Shown: positions 13,401 to 26,033 of the stretch, piece after piece
Layout of the letters: each line of letters opens with the position of its first letter
Numbering within the stretch: position 1 is the first letter of the stretch
Notes under the pieces: model-generated
Database searches by the model: none
What the model was told of the DNA's origin: nothing
What the model saw: only the letters and a program-made list of their open reading frames with translations
Assembly: GCF_048771995.1 (NCBI RefSeq)
Contig: NC_133063.1
Span: forward strand, 68,949,514 to 69,013,513
Origin: Taeniopygia guttata
Lineage: Eukaryota; Chordata; Aves; Passeriformes; Estrildidae
Direction: 5' to 3'
Length of the DNA stretch: 64,000 nt
Program-made: the position numbers and the translations under genes

Positions 13401-15220
13401 CACCAACAGTGAACACTAATTATGTAAATTTTGAGATATATTTATTTCATTTATTTTCCTTATTGCAGCTCTTTGTTTTTTCCACCAGGATTTCTACTAC
13501 TTGAATTTCCTGATTTCCATTTTAATCACTGACTTTAAAAAGTCAGGCAGGACTTGACAGGAACATTCTAAAATACTAGCACATTAGAATAGAAATACTT
13601 GAAAAAGGTACCTACTATGTCATGGTGTTAGATCTTTTAGGGCACTTTGAGGGTCACTGTGCATTCACATACTTTATTCAATCAGAAAAGGGATTTTTCC
13701 TTGGAAAAAAAATCATTGGAAACACTTTATGGAAATCCTACACCCCTCTTTAACTTAAATTCTCAAATTTAAAAGAGGTAAGTTTAACAAATTATGAATA
13801 AAATAAAAACAGATAGTAAACAATGTATTTGCTTATCCAGGCCTTAATAAATCAATTCAACTCAGCTTATTAGCTGATATGAAATACCGCTATTTAAATA
13901 AAGGGATTACTTTCTAATACCGCCATGATTATCCAGACTACATTTGTCATAATTAGTAATGTATACATATGTTTTTGCTTTTCCCTCAAGCAGTGCTAAA
14001 TGAGAGTAAAAGAAATCAAAGTACATTAATTTTTATATGGATCCAAATGTCCCATCATGATAAACTCCAGCCAAAACAACCAAAAGACCCTCAAAGAGAA
14101 CCACTTCAATCAAAAGAAGCATTGATTATCAACCTATTTTTATTGATTTCACCAATAACAGTTACTGCAATACATACTTCCTTAGATCCTTCCTCTCGAT
14201 CTTTATCATTGCTATTAATTTTGTATCTGTAGCTGTATGATAAAGCAAACACTTTTTAAAAACAAACATCTCTTTACATACACTCAAAAATTATTGTCCT
14301 TGCTTCTGAAATCCTTTTTCTTTGGACACAGTCCAGTTCTTATCAAAGTGAACACAGTCAAGTTACAGGAAAATGTTTTAGATGCCCTCATTATAAAAAA
14401 GATTGATACCCTCTTCAGCTTGTTGGCTGTTATGTACATTGAACACCACTTACAAATCACCAGGCATTAAGCCAAATATAGAATCTTTCATCAACACCCC
14501 TGAACTTGTTTCATCAAGGAAAGGAAATTATCCAGTTTATTTTAAAATTCTGAACAATTTCCAATAAAAATGTAATTTGCAGTTCTTCCTCTTTTAATTT
14601 ATTATTTTCTTTTGCTACAACAAAGGAACTAAAAGCTCCAAATTAAGACTTTGATAAATACACACAAATAAATGTCCACAGAAATCAGCAACTGGGGTTT
14701 GGTTTTGCCAGGTATTCAACCAAGGTCCCTCCTTCTTTCATAAAACCCATTGCTCATCATTGTCTTTTCCTGAAGAGACATAAAAAAAATTTGTTTTCCT
14801 GCTACTGCTTTTATTTTTTTGCCTTTGCAGGACTCTGGTGAAAAGTCTCAAGGTTTCATTTTAAAATATTGTATAAATAAATGTGAGGAATCCAGTCTAT
14901 GTCCAGACCTAAGTTTGCAAAATCCATAGGATGAAGTGTTGGACCAAAATAACAGAAATAACACACTGAAGAAAAAAGGAACCCAAGAACTGTGTGGTTA
15001 GGGAGATCATCTCCTGTGCACCTAATCCAGGTCTTTGTGATGTATGTCAAGAGGATTATTTCGTGACTCTAGCTCTATCCCTCCACTTTTACTTCCAGAT
15101 GAGAGGATTTAAATGCAGTCCTAAGATACTGAACTGGCCAACAAGACTAGAAGGCAAACTATATCACATCTAGAAACTTCTGCTGTAGGGCAAAAATCCC
15201 AAGTAAAATTATAGTGTAGC
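7430..15220. other. Long AT-rich presumed intron, nothing firmly called
   Basis: No gene-length ORF and no clear repeat. A short tandem ATATCCTA-type triplication lies at about 12482-12507. GTTGCTATGCAAC at 8555-8567 resembles an RFX X-box, discussed under findings. Several isolated splice-like segments (for example 8902-8932 and 9497-9531, minus strand) were not accepted. Confidence 0.35.
12482..12507. repeat. Short tandem repeat, (TAATATCC)-type, about three copies
   Basis: The string CCTAATATCCTAATATCC shows an eight- to nine-base unit repeated about three times in AT-rich intron. Confidence 0.6.
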
Positions 15221-15224
15221 TTGG

Positions 15225-15950
15225 GCTGCCATGGATTTCAGGAGCTCCCAAGCCCAACTTCCCTCCCAAAGCAGGTTCAGACTTGGCTTTAGACCAGCTC
15301 CCCAGGGCTTTACCCATTCAGAGGCTGAAAATCTCCGAAGATGGAGATGGCAAAACCTCACTTGGTCCAAGGTGCATTGTTGGGCCGTCCTCATGGAGAA
15401 AAAAGTTCTTGTGTCCAATCTAAACCTCTTGTGATTGTCTCTCATCCTTTTACCACATACTTCCATAGGAAGTGCACTTCCAGGGAAGGCTGCCATTGAG
15501 ACCCCTGTAACTCTCTCTTTGCTAGATTGAAAAAAGTCCGTGTCCCTCAGTGCCTATTAACAGATGTGCACTCTAGTTCCTAACCATCTTAGTGGCCCTT
15601 TGCTGAATTTACTCCAATCAACATCTTTCCCACAACTGCAGAAGAGTAATGGTAAAAGCAGAAATGCATGTGAATGTTGTATAATAAATACAGAAGAGAC
15701 ATGAATAAATATTTCTCTCAATTTCCTGCCTATACCTGTGTCCATACAGCTCAAGAGATATTTTTTGATCTTCCCCATGTTGAAGGCACACTGCTTGCAC
15801 ATGTTCAGCTACCTGACAACCATGGACCTCAGGGTCTCACCCAACCTATAGACTCACTCTGCCCCTGCGCTGCAGTCTGCAGCTATAGGTCTGTGAAGTC
15901 CTAGAGAGCTTCACAGGACTGGCATTTCTCTTCCTTTTGGCCAGAAGATT
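15225..15950 (-). repeat. Old CR1 LINE copy, minus orientation
   Basis: Read on the plus strand this is antisense CR1: 'GGAGCTCCCAAGCCCAAC', 'CTCCGAAGATGGAGATGGC', 'TTAGTGGCCCTTTGCTGAAT' and 'TTGCACATGTTCAGCT..CCTGACAACCATGGACCTCAG'. All are decayed counterparts of the CR1 3' half up to the region encoding the C-terminal part of reverse transcriptase. Divergence is high and there are gaps, so this is an old copy. ORFs in it on either strand are not genes. Confidence 0.7.
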
Positions 15951-16439
15951 CTTGTAGAAGTAGGATAAAAGATTATTTTTTTCAGTGACTGCTTTTGTTC
16001 CAGATTTCACTAAGACAACTGTGTTTATAATACATAATCTCTATGTTTGCTGTAAGAAAATATAAGCTTTCTAACACCCTGTGAAGGATGAGAAAATACT
16101 CTCAATACAGAAATGACATACCAGTCAGTGATGTGAAAACCACCAGTTTTACCCTTTGCCCTAACACAAGTAACTCCACTTGACAAGCTGAACAACCTAG
16201 ATTAAAATAAAATGTCTTGCTAGATGATTCTTATTCCTATGAAAGTATCTTCCACATTTCTTTCACTCTTCATGGAAAAAAAACCCCAAACTAACCAGCA
16301 AATACAAAACCCCAATCAACCCAACCAGCTGCAAACTGCACACCATACTGTACTGAGTACCCTCAGCATCTCCTGTTCTTTTGGGTTTATTGATGCCTTA
16401 AAGATCTAGAAATAAGCAATACACTTTTGAGACAATATT

Positions 16440-16850
16440 AGTATCGGAGGTAATATAAAGGCTGGTCTTTATTGGAGGCCTGGAAGGGGCAGGTATGTAA
16501 AAATGCCCATCCCACACAGGGTGAATACAGTTTTGTAAGTTTAGCAAATTAGCATAATTGAAAAGAATCCCCAATTAGAAGCACAAGCAATGAGGTAATT
16601 CCCCTGGTTCTACCCTTTCCTGAATTCCCCCCCAGCTTAGATTGGAAATAAACTTTATTTATGAAAATATGTCTCCAAGAGCTGGTTTGAACCTTAGCTC
16701 TCAAAGAAAACCAAGACAAGATAGGGGCCTTGGACCCCTAGGGCTTGGAGCTTCTGGAACGTGTTTTGTCTTTCTGCCTATCAGGGTAGAGAAAAATACT
16801 GGAGCTAGCTAGGAACTATATAACTATGCAACAGTTGTCCAAATATAATC
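16440..16850 (-). mobile_element. LTR-like segment, minus orientation (probable solo LTR of an avian endogenous retrovirus)
   Basis: On the minus strand the segment has the layout of an LTR. An upstream GC-richer part ends in CCTCCAATAAAGACCAGCC, where AATAAA is a poly(A) signal followed by a short R/U5-like stretch. There is a second AATAAA upstream. No flanking retroviral genes or primer-binding site are visible, so a solo LTR is likelier than a provirus. I could not fix exact TG...CA ends or a target duplication, and the family is not identified. Confidence 0.45.
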
Positions 16851-19800
16851 AAAAATATACATAAGGAGGAAACAAGAAAGCAAAAATTATTCTGGCAACA
16901 TTACAGTAAACTTACCCATTTCCATACTAGCAAGTTAAATTCTGTAACTAGAGCACATAAAATGCTTTTAAATGAGTCTGTGGAAGACAGAAGTACTTCA
17001 TGTGGAATGAATGTATTTTTAAAAATTAAATCTAACTATTAGTCAAAGAGAACAGATCATTGGGAGGTCAAAAGCATAGCTATAAAACAAAGTTATACTT
17101 GTGACTATGCAGTTTGTTTTATGGAGATGACACATGTAATTTTATTACAGGATGTAACACATTATGAACCAACATCTCAATTCCCACTATTAACACACAA
17201 TAACATCTTCAAGCTGCTTTTAATGGTCAAAACCTGTTACTCTCCCATTCTTATACTACAAACTCTGGGACAAGTACTGAAGCATTTCTAACCAAAATTT
17301 ACAAACACATACACAGCTTTCTTTACCACAGATGACAAAAACATAATTTGTATCAGCCAGACCCACTTGGACATTGTATCTTTTCCCATTTTATAAAATA
17401 CAGTAAGAAAATCTTTGTAGTTTTTCAAAATATTCATTATTTTCAAGTACAGGAAAAAAAATTTACATGCTTCAGTTTAACCCTTTCTTCAGTAGACTAC
17501 AGATGGTCAGTCTGTTGATGCTGAGCTTTGAGGAAATTCAGCTGTGTCTGAAGAGTTACCATCTTTGGATCATAGCATGTAACAGAAAACAGAACTATGA
17601 TGACACAAAAACTTCTGAATATCTCAAACTTACATCTGTGTTAAGGACACAAGACATTAAAAGTTTCCAAGATTTACAGCACTGAGTTGTTACAAGTCTT
17701 CGCCAAATAATCTAATAAATATTTCATCCTGAAATTAAGAAGTGGGTGTCCTTGTATGGCAATCTTTCACAAGGAAAGTAATCCTAAAACTTCTCTTCAT
17801 CTCAGTTGCCTGAAATATATTTGTGACAAGCAAACTTGTAACCGATGATTTGAGACTGCATGAAGAATCCATCTTCATCAGGTCATGAGAGTTGGTCACT
17901 GCACTGAAATTATGATCCAGTGTCCAGCTCTTCCCTGAATTCAAGAAAGGTCAGTTTCTTCAGAATTCAATAAGGAGAAATAAATACTAAAGTAGGCCAA
18001 GGAGTGAAAATACTGAAAACCTTCAAGCCCTATTAAGGACAGGAAATTTGACTCAGTGGCCCATATCAAGATGACGGCAGGAAATTTTAATATCTGAAAT
18101 TTAATTTTTACTCCACAGGAAGTATGAATATAAAATAGTAACATAAAATCTGGATATCCCAGACCACACAAGTTCATAAGGTTATAGTGTTTGACAACTG
18201 ACCATCTGAATGACCTGAAACAACAGCAGTAAAAAACCACTACAACAAAACAGATACAACTGAATCAGTGTAAACCCACAACTTTTAAAACACTGCAAAA
18301 TCTGTTTCATAAGATAGAATCATTACTTACATGATAAATTATGCTATTGCTTTATAGGACCATCTCTAATTCTGAGTTTACTGCAAATAAACATTTTCTC
18401 AGCATGGCATATGTTTGCTAGCAAAGGGTACTTTGGACACAAAACCTGAATTCTGTGAACTAGTCTGAGGTTTGCAAAACCCTAAGCCTTTCTCATCTCC
18501 ACACCACTACAGTCTCAGCATACTGAAATCTCTATACATTTACTTGCTCACTACTGTTCCATGCAATACCCTCTCAGGACTGTGCACCTTACACTAGAAA
18601 GGAGTTTCGAAGTTGGAGAAAGCCAGAGCAACTCAGGACAACCTTCCATCAGAAAGCACCTGGAAAGAGACAATGAAGAGCTGTGTTTTCATCTTAATTG
18701 CCTCACTTCACTCTTGCCTCACTTCAGAATGCAGAATTGCAGCTCAAACGTATTTCCACAAAATAAGGGAATGAAGCTATATTTCTGTTCTACTTACCTC
18801 CACTTATTATTAAATAATAATTATATTAAATTACATTAAATCTATGATTTAACACTAAGCATGTTCTACTCTCTAAACACTGTAAGGATCATATAGCTCA
18901 CAGAAGAGCTTCCATGCTTTCAAGAAAGTCCAACAAATACACTTCCTAGAAGTTACATGGAATGGCTATTAATATTACCCAGTTTCAACACTGAGGAAGT
19001 AGAAACACACTGGATTCTACATTTTTCCATTTACTAAATCTGTCAGGAAAACAATACAATGAATATGGAAGAGTTATTTATCAACTCCTCTGCAAATTGC
19101 AACTCAGTTGAATTGATTTAACACAGAGTGGACAAAAGACAATAGGAGTGAACTAAATGCTAAAGACAAATACAAACGTTGATATGATCTTAGCTACCAC
19201 AATGTGTCAACTCACCTCATGGCTAACAGTGAATTTGAGAAATCAGCTACTATAAAGGTAGCTCAACTGCTCCTCACCATCCAAAGCTAATGTAACTTTG
19301 AAAACAGCTGGACTTTCCGACAGAAGAAATCTAAATAGTTTTCATGAGTCATGTATTTTATAAATGACTGTAATAGTCTCTTGAACTATATATATTTATA
19401 CAACACCTTTCTATAACTTAACCATAAAATGCCTATCAGATGATCATTAAATTATTCCAGATTTTTCAGTAAGAAATTTTGAGAAAATTTAGTTTTTAAA
19501 TGGCAATTATAGAACAACTATTTTTCTTAAAAACACTCAAAAGTAAAAAGGGGATTTTAATTAAAGAAAGTAGTTTGAAAGCAAGGTTAACTCTTCACTA
19601 TCTTTTCTAAATTCTCTGAGATACAAAGTAGTTAACATGACTTCTAGTAACAAACACAATATATAAAGTATTAACTAGAAAGACAAAGTAACAATCCTTT
19701 GTGTATAGCCACATGTCCTTCCTAATGGAAGAACTACAATGTGCATCTCATCAGTAAAGAAGGGAGGTAGGAAACATTCTTCCTTCATTAAATCTGTAAC

Positions 19801-20669
19801 TCTATTGTATCTACTCTCAAGCCACAGAACAATAAAGAGGTGAGAAAACAACAGACATCTTACTGGGAATACAAAACAGTTAGGACTCTAAATGGAGAAT
19901 TCTGAATACTTTTTGCAGCAGATAAAGAGAAAATAAGTCATTGAATTTATGAGTCATTTAATGTAAGACATAAATCCTGACACTGACCACTGCTTCCAAT
20001 GGCATGAGAACTACAGCTATTTTGGTTTTTGTTTTTTGCTTTCCCCTACCAATAATGAATAGATGAAGTTCTCCTTAGATAATGCTAACTACCTTTTACC
20101 ATTCAACTCATTAATTTCACTGCTAATTTCACTCCTAGCTCTTCACAATGCTGAATTCTACCACAATGCAAGGAAGAAAAAGCTCAGGTGATAAGACTAA
20201 TTTTGTTAAGATGATGCCACACAGTACAACAGCAATATTTCAAAATGCTTTGTGGATAATCTGCAACAGATCACACCAAAAGATAGTACAAATTGACAAT
20301 CCTATTCATCTAATCCAGTATAAAGGAAGCTTCAGAAATTCAATAAACATCCAATAACATTGTGAGATTAAGAGACATACATAAGCAAGACTGCTCTCCC
20401 TTCTTCCCACCCCAGATTTTGGAATTTCTGGGGAGGGGGGAAGAAAATCAGACCAAAGGTATTAGAGAATCACTTGAAAATTCAGCAGACATGAACTGGT
20501 TCATTGGAGCCAAATATGTATTTTTGAATAAATAAATAGCTATCTATAACCTTAATAACTGTCTTGTAAGTAGTTCTGTCATGGAATCCTATTATACTTT
20601 TAAAGTTCCTTGTAAAGGATGTATAGTTAGCAGCACACAAAAAGTAATCAAGGCAAAAGAAAACCAAAA
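16851..20669. other. AT-rich presumed intron, nothing firmly called
   Basis: No repeat recognised. A minus-strand ORF at 17735-17944 follows an acceptor-like site and has balanced composition, but its donor is poor and its phase could not be tied to neighbours. Confidence 0.3.
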
Positions 20670-20750
20670 CCCCAGAACACCTTAATACCTCTAATTGAGG
20701 TATTACTCTGGGGTTAACTGAACCCCAGAATACCTCTAAGTGAGGTAGAA
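20670..20750. repeat. Cluster of nested inverted repeats (cruciform-type)
   Basis: Three hairpins share arms. AATACCTC/GAGGTATT (20684-20691 with 20697-20704) is enclosed by CCCCAGA/TCTGGGG (20670-20676 with 20707-20713). TCTGGGGTT/AACCCCAGA (20707-20715 with 20721-20729) forms a perfect 9-bp stem. A partial second copy of the ATACCTC...GAGGTA hairpin follows. Function unknown; the arrangement looks like a duplicated palindrome. Confidence 0.75.
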
Positions 20751-20948
20751 TAATCTGAGTCAATAGCACCTGCAAACTGACATACTTCATCTTTTAACAG
20801 AGCTGCCTCTTATTATTTCTACTTTGCAATCTTGCATGATTTAACTACACTGAGTTTCAGAGTTTAAAAAAAATCCCTGAGGTGGTATGTAAGAGAAAGC
20901 ATAGTTAGATTAAACAACAAAGTAAAACAGAAGAGAGAATCCACTTAC

Positions 20949-21034
20949 TTGGCACATAAACACCAAACATGGCTTTGAGTCATTAGTTGTAATAGCAGCA
21001 TCCAAAGCCTGAACAAAATCTAAATACATGGTTC
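20949..21034 (-). CDS. Candidate coding exon (86 bp) of the unrecognised minus-strand gene
   Basis: On the minus strand a strong donor (TGCCAA/GTAAGTGG) closes an exon with one open frame that starts TMYLDFVQALDAAITTNDSK and continues PCLVFMCQ. The other two frames stop. The two leading bases (GA) combine with the base left by the 23301-23331 exon to make Gly. The acceptor GGCAG has a poor pyrimidine tract. A far better tract lies about 47 bp upstream, but the sequence between holds an in-frame TAA. The internal Met, in a GGAACCATG context, could therefore be a start codon in a different transcript. Protein family not recognised; no catalytic motif visible. Confidence 0.55.
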
Positions 21035-21819
21035 CTGCCTTTAAGACCTTATAAACTTACTTGAAATCTGTCTTCAATAAGAAGAAATGAAAGAAATAAA
21101 TATATTGTTCACTCAGAGATGGTCTAAGAAGCTGAGATGTACTCAACATACCTAGTCTAAGGGTAAATAAACGACCTTTAAAAATAGTACTAAATTCCTC
21201 TTTCCTCTCTTTGATGAATGAATAAGGTTATAAAGGCTACACAATTCAGTTATTCATTCATATACAATATTCAGCATTCTCATAGCATTGCTATGAATGT
21301 CATACAAGAATTTAAAGAAGATAGGTTAGAAATAAATTAGATATTCAAAGAGGAAATCTAAATTGCTAGAAATTAACCTTCCAAGTCTCACTAAAATTTT
21401 TATTGTATATTTCTTTATAAAATAGAATTTACAATATATTCCATCCACTATCTCTTGATTTTAGGACACCAAAACTGAAATTCCTAACTAACTGAACAAC
21501 TTACAATAGTGGAACAGGTAGAACAACTAAATTGTTTGCAATAGTGTCCAAAACTAAGCAATTTAAGATGTACTACCCTAGATACACTCTACGTCTTTTG
21601 GCATGTTTCCAAAGGGAAATTACACTAAACTCAATACCATTAAACACCTGCACATAGGAAAAACATATTACTTTATTAATCTTATGGGATATGATTAAAA
21701 AATATATATTCCTAAACTACAGAAGTTACTACAAATAATTTCTAATCTGACGGGTTCATATATCCATAGAGAATTAATTTAAAATCAAACCTACTGGTAC
21801 TTATAAATATGTAGAGGGC

Positions 21820-22005
21820 TGGTTTGGGGTTTTTTTGTTACTGTTGTTGTTGGGATATTTTTGTTGTTGTTGCTGTTGTTTATTTGGTTTTGGGGGTTTT
21901 TTGGGGATTTGTGTTTTGTTTGGTTTTTTTGTTTGGTTTGGGTTTTTTTTGTTTGGTTTTTTTTTGTTTGTTTTTTTTTTTGTTGGGGGGAAGGTGTGAG
22001 AGGGA
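21820..22005 (+). repeat. G/T-only low-complexity tract
   Basis: Nearly two hundred bases with almost no A or C on the plus strand, made of GTTTGGTTTTTT and GTTGTTGTTG-like runs. It produces long spurious ORFs on both strands (Cys/Val/Phe-rich and Lys/Pro/Asn-rich) that should not be annotated. Confidence 0.9.
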
Positions 22006-22531
22006 GGTGGGTTGGTGGCTTTCTTTCCCAGAACTACTGATTGATGGAGAAAAATGTCCTGTTCTTTTTGCAATTCATAAGTATTAATTGCATTCCATTC
22101 CAATCTCAGTTTCATCTAGGAAGAGCTTCAGTGAGAAAGAAAAGAAATTCTATATACAGCAATACATTATTTAAGAAGGGTTCACATATGAGCAAATTAG
22201 CTACATAAAATGTGAACATAGACTTATAAATGCAAAATATACAATAAAGGTCACTCAGAAATGCATGTGTGTCTCACATGAGTTCATGTAATACTTCAAT
22301 AAGTATATAGCTTTTATAGTTTTAGCTACAAGTGAAACAGACGTAATTTACATATAAATATTTGTTTTCTTTTGATGAATAGAAATTGCATTTTAAGTAT
22401 GTGAATTTACATGCACAGACATAATCCAATCCAGAACAGCCAATTTCCTCTATGATTTTTAACATAATATTGTCAAAACAGTAAGTCTGCTATATTGCAC
22501 TGCACAGAAAAGTGTGAAAATTTCAGTAATG

Positions 22532-22537
22532 TTTATT
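22532..22537 (-). terminator. Poly(A) signal AATAAA for the candidate last exon
   Basis: A canonical AATAAA on the minus strand, about 50 bases past the TAA of the candidate terminal exon at 22585-22640. The position is right for a short 3' UTR. No GT-rich downstream element stands out. Confidence 0.4.
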
Positions 22538-22584
22538 CAATGCTCATATGCATTATCAATGCATTTCAACGAATGAACAAACTT

Positions 22585-22640
22585 TTAGGATTTTCCTTCC
22601 TTTTGTATTTCAAATAGCACAGCACCCTCTGGTGCATCTT
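22585..22640 (-). CDS. Candidate alternative terminal exon of the unrecognised minus-strand gene
   Basis: An excellent minus-strand acceptor (TTGTTTTCTTTTTCTAG) precedes a short open frame reading DAPEGAVLFEIQKEGKS and then TAA. No donor lies inside the open part, and an AATAAA follows about 50 bases later, so it reads as a last exon. The two leading bases fit the single base left by 23301-23331 (making Glu). This is the same phase used by the exon at 20949-21034, so the two would be mutually exclusive alternatives. Signals and phase are seen; use in RNA is inferred. Confidence 0.42.
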
Positions 22641-23300
22641 CTAGAAAAAGAAAACAACTAACAATAAACACCAGTCATTGCAATAAAAAAGTCAACATAA
22701 AAACAAGAAAAAAGGAGTCCTTAGAAACAAAAATAACAAAAAATTATTAGAAAACTAACTTCAATGTCATTCTTCCCTATTAAAATCTTTTGTAATTAAG
22801 GAAAACTATAACAACGGAATAAAAAATTTTAAAAGAAAAGAAACCTGCAGATATGCTATTACAGCAAGGTGACAGAAAAAAATTAAACGTACATTAGTTT
22901 GACACTAATCCTGTGTTCTTAATAGTAATTCATTTTTATTAAAAAAATATTCCAAAAATAAATAATCTTTAAGTAGAAAAGATAAGGTAGTGAAACAAAA
23001 TGTTTCATCACGCAATATATCTGCTGTTGGTCTTGCAAGAGTAACAATTATTAGGTCTACAGCTATCCACACACTCAAACTGCTGAATTTCACACTAAGA
23101 TACTCACATCTCCCTTAAAATTCCAATGAGAAATTTTTAAATTATTGTATTATATGAAATATCTCAAACTCTGCTATGACATTTTAACTATCAAAGCATA
23201 AACCCTAATATGACAAATCAAACTATTAAAATACACCTAGTCACTAGGAAAATAATTTCCTACAAAAGTACATTTTTCTAATCAGAGAAGTGGAGATCAC

Positions 23301-23331
23301 CATCTGCTTTAGGAAGCTCTTTTGTAAACCT
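23301..23331 (-). CDS. Candidate coding exon (31 bp) of the unrecognised minus-strand gene
   Basis: Minus-strand acceptor TTGTGTTGAAACTTCCAG and donor GCAGATG/GTGATC bracket 31 bp reading RFTKELPKAD plus one base. It enters in phase 0 from 25285-25353. It exits in phase 1, which both 22585-22640 and 20949-21034 accept. If the donor is skipped the frame runs seven more codons to TAG, another possible end. The donor is only fair and the exon is short, so support rests mainly on phase. Confidence 0.42.
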
Positions 23332-25284
23332 CTGGAAGTTTCAACACAAGGCACAAGAAATGAAAGTGACACCTGTTTAAATCAGCCATCTGTCTCTAAC
23401 AAACTAGATTTAGCCAAATCTAAAAATCAAAATCTTAGCTGTGAGAAAAGTGAAGTATTGTTTTGATTGACAACCAACTGTAGGCAAAACACATTAACAA
23501 TAAACTTGTGGCTAATTGAAATAAAAGGTCTTAAACTTTAGTTATTAATTTTAAAAGCCTCATTAAGTTTTCAGCCCTAATTCTTGGCCAAAAAAAACAA
23601 AAATTCATTGATAATTTCAAAACATTCTTCTTTTTGTACTCCAGTACAAAAATTTGACAAGGAGCTCAATTTTGAAATGGAACTCCAACTACCAGGACAC
23701 TACATTGCCACTGAAAGCTTATTTTTTATTCTGTATTGTAGAGCATTCATATGTCTTTCCAACTTACAATTATTTTTAAAAAACATTTTAATAGCCATAT
23801 ATATATTTTTAAAGCCTATTCATTTTTTAAGCATTCTGCATGACACATACCTGCAGATGGTAAATTGTTGAAGACTGCAGGTAAAAAATACAACTAACCT
23901 AGAATATTTTCAGAGGGAAGAAAGCCTTTTAAAGTAAAGCATGAAAATGAGAAGCATTAGCTACAACACTAAAAGGAACTACAATGATAAAGTACTCTTG
24001 CATTTTAGACACTGGCTTACGTTTCACGTAGGAGAAGCAAACAAAAGCAGCTGGACTTCTCAAAAGTTTAGTAAATGGAAATAAAAGTGCAACATTTATT
24101 TATCTAGGCAGTTTTTGATTAACGTTACCTGTCAGGAAGGAACAAGAAATGGGATAGTGCTAACAAAGCTAAACCTAATTATCTAATAAAGCACCATGAC
24201 TTTAAAATCTTTAACAGCTTTTAACAGTATCTTTGATGCTAATTTCATTTACCTACATTACCCTACTGAAAGGATTTTTCCAAAATAGCACAATGTAGGT
24301 TAGCTTACTAGTAACACAACAAAGCACCTGATCCTTCCTGGTTTGTTTGGATATGTTGAAACAAAATTAGATAGTCATACTCTGTAAGTCATGAAAGCCT
24401 ACTAATTTTAAATAAATAAATAAATATCACAAGCTAAGTAATTTTTAAACACTGGTTAGCATCACAAACACCAACTATTTTGTTAGCTGTGGACATTAGG
24501 GAATCAGAATACACAATGCAGATCCCATCTGTGGTCACTGCAGTATCTCAGAAAGAATAAAGAGTCAATACTTTTCTCAGAGAAGTCCATAATATTAAAA
24601 GCAGTGATTACACCTGCTTTATTATTTTCCAAATTGTAGTCATTGGCTAAGGAAAATGCAGATGAATAGTATTATAAAGGTCTTTGATTTTAGACAAAAC
24701 CATGTGCTTTTAATATGATTTTTCAGAAACACCTGCATATATCACCCCGCAGAATTAGAACAGGAACTTTGTTTCACACATAGGCACACACTTTCCTTCA
24801 CTACCCAGCAGCCTGGATACATGTTCTGCAAAGATATCCTGAGCAATATTCTGTCCTGCTCTAAGAGAGCTACTTAAGAAAGGTATGGTGCAGAACTGAC
24901 ATCGTCTCTTTTCAACAACAGTAGATGCCAGGAATTATTTCAAAAGCAATGAATCACAGAAACTAGCAACAAATTCATAAAGATTTAGATGTGCCATATA
25001 ACTGATACCTTGCTAGAACTCACACTGAAAATTCTTAATGTATTTAGAACTTATTTACACCAGGGCCTACAACATTAGTACACAGCAGCTTCATCTTGGA
25101 GTTAAGAATTAAAAGATGATTATGTAGAGGCTTTTGGTCATTATTTAAAATACTTTATTTTCCAAGTTATTGTGAAATATGCAATATTAAAACACTCTTT
25201 AAAAAAAGATCCAATATGCCTTGCCTTAAGGAATATCTGTATCAAACAATGCACTAACCACTTAGCAGATTTTGTAGTTAATAC

Positions 25285-25353
25285 CTGCTTGAAAAAATTG
25301 CCCCAGTCACACTCATTGGTAGTTACAATGTGAGACAAATCCCATATCTTACA
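25285..25353 (-). CDS. Candidate coding exon (69 bp) of the unrecognised minus-strand gene
   Basis: Read on the minus strand, acceptor CCTTACATATTCAG leads into 23 open codons, CKIWDLSHIVTTNECDWGNF then FKQ. The exon closes at AAGCAG/GTATTA. Length is a multiple of three, with phase 0 at both ends. The composition (Trp, Cys, His, Asp mix) and less AT-rich third positions contrast with the flanking intron, making this one of the most convincing exons in the window. Its neighbours at 25991-26033 and 23301-23331 match in phase. I do not recognise the family. Confidence 0.58.
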
Positions 25354-25990
25354 CTGAATATGTAAGGATATAAAAATGGAAAAGGTGTACGTACAATTAA
25401 ATATAGGGTTTAGATTAAAAACAGGAGTATTGGTTTTTTCTAATTATATTACTAAATAAATAGGTAAATAAGTAAGTCACCACTTTAGAAAGAATAAAGT
25501 CTACCAAAACAACACATGATTTGACAAGTCAAAGGGGAGAGTGCAACTGGGCATGCAAATGTTAAGATATTAAATGTTTAATTGCCATAAAAGATGCCAA
25601 AAATTCACTTCATCCAAAGAATTCAAAAAGTATATGAAGTATGATTTGACAAAAATGACAACACAAATCTTTAGATATTAATAAGCAACCACAAAATGGA
25701 TGAAGAAAGCAAGCATTTTGGATTAAAAATAAGAAGTAAACCATACTCATTAATCACATGAGTCCTATTACACCTCTTTGAGGGGTAAACAGCTGTCCCT
25801 TCCCTCTTTCACAAAAGTACTCTTGAAAAGCAGTACCACTAACAAAATCACACAGACTTCTTTTTAATACTTTTTTTTTCCTCCTTTCTTTGCTGCTTAG
25901 TGCTGAAACCCACAGTCAGTACCCTGAATTTCCTTAATTGTGGAGAGTTTAAGGATACAAATGGATTCTCTCCACACGCACGTAACTCAC

Positions 25991-26033
25991 TGTGCAATAA
26001 ACTAGACCTAGACGTTCACTGTTCCATGCTACA
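25991..26033 (-). CDS. Candidate coding exon (43 bp) of the unrecognised minus-strand gene
   Basis: An excellent minus-strand acceptor (ATGCTTTCCTACTGTCAG) and a good donor (TTGCACA/GTGAGT) bracket 43 bp. Only the frame with one leading base is open, reading VAWNSERLGLVYCT and ending in phase 0. It joins directly to CKIWDLSH in the next exon. It lies just inside the AT-rich side of the CpG island, as a second exon would. The upstream exon must end in phase 2. Confidence 0.5.

Noticed and set aside
21801..22115. Pro/Lys/Gln-rich and Cys/Phe/Val-rich ORFs on opposite strands
   Set aside because: Both are translations of a G/T-only low-complexity tract.
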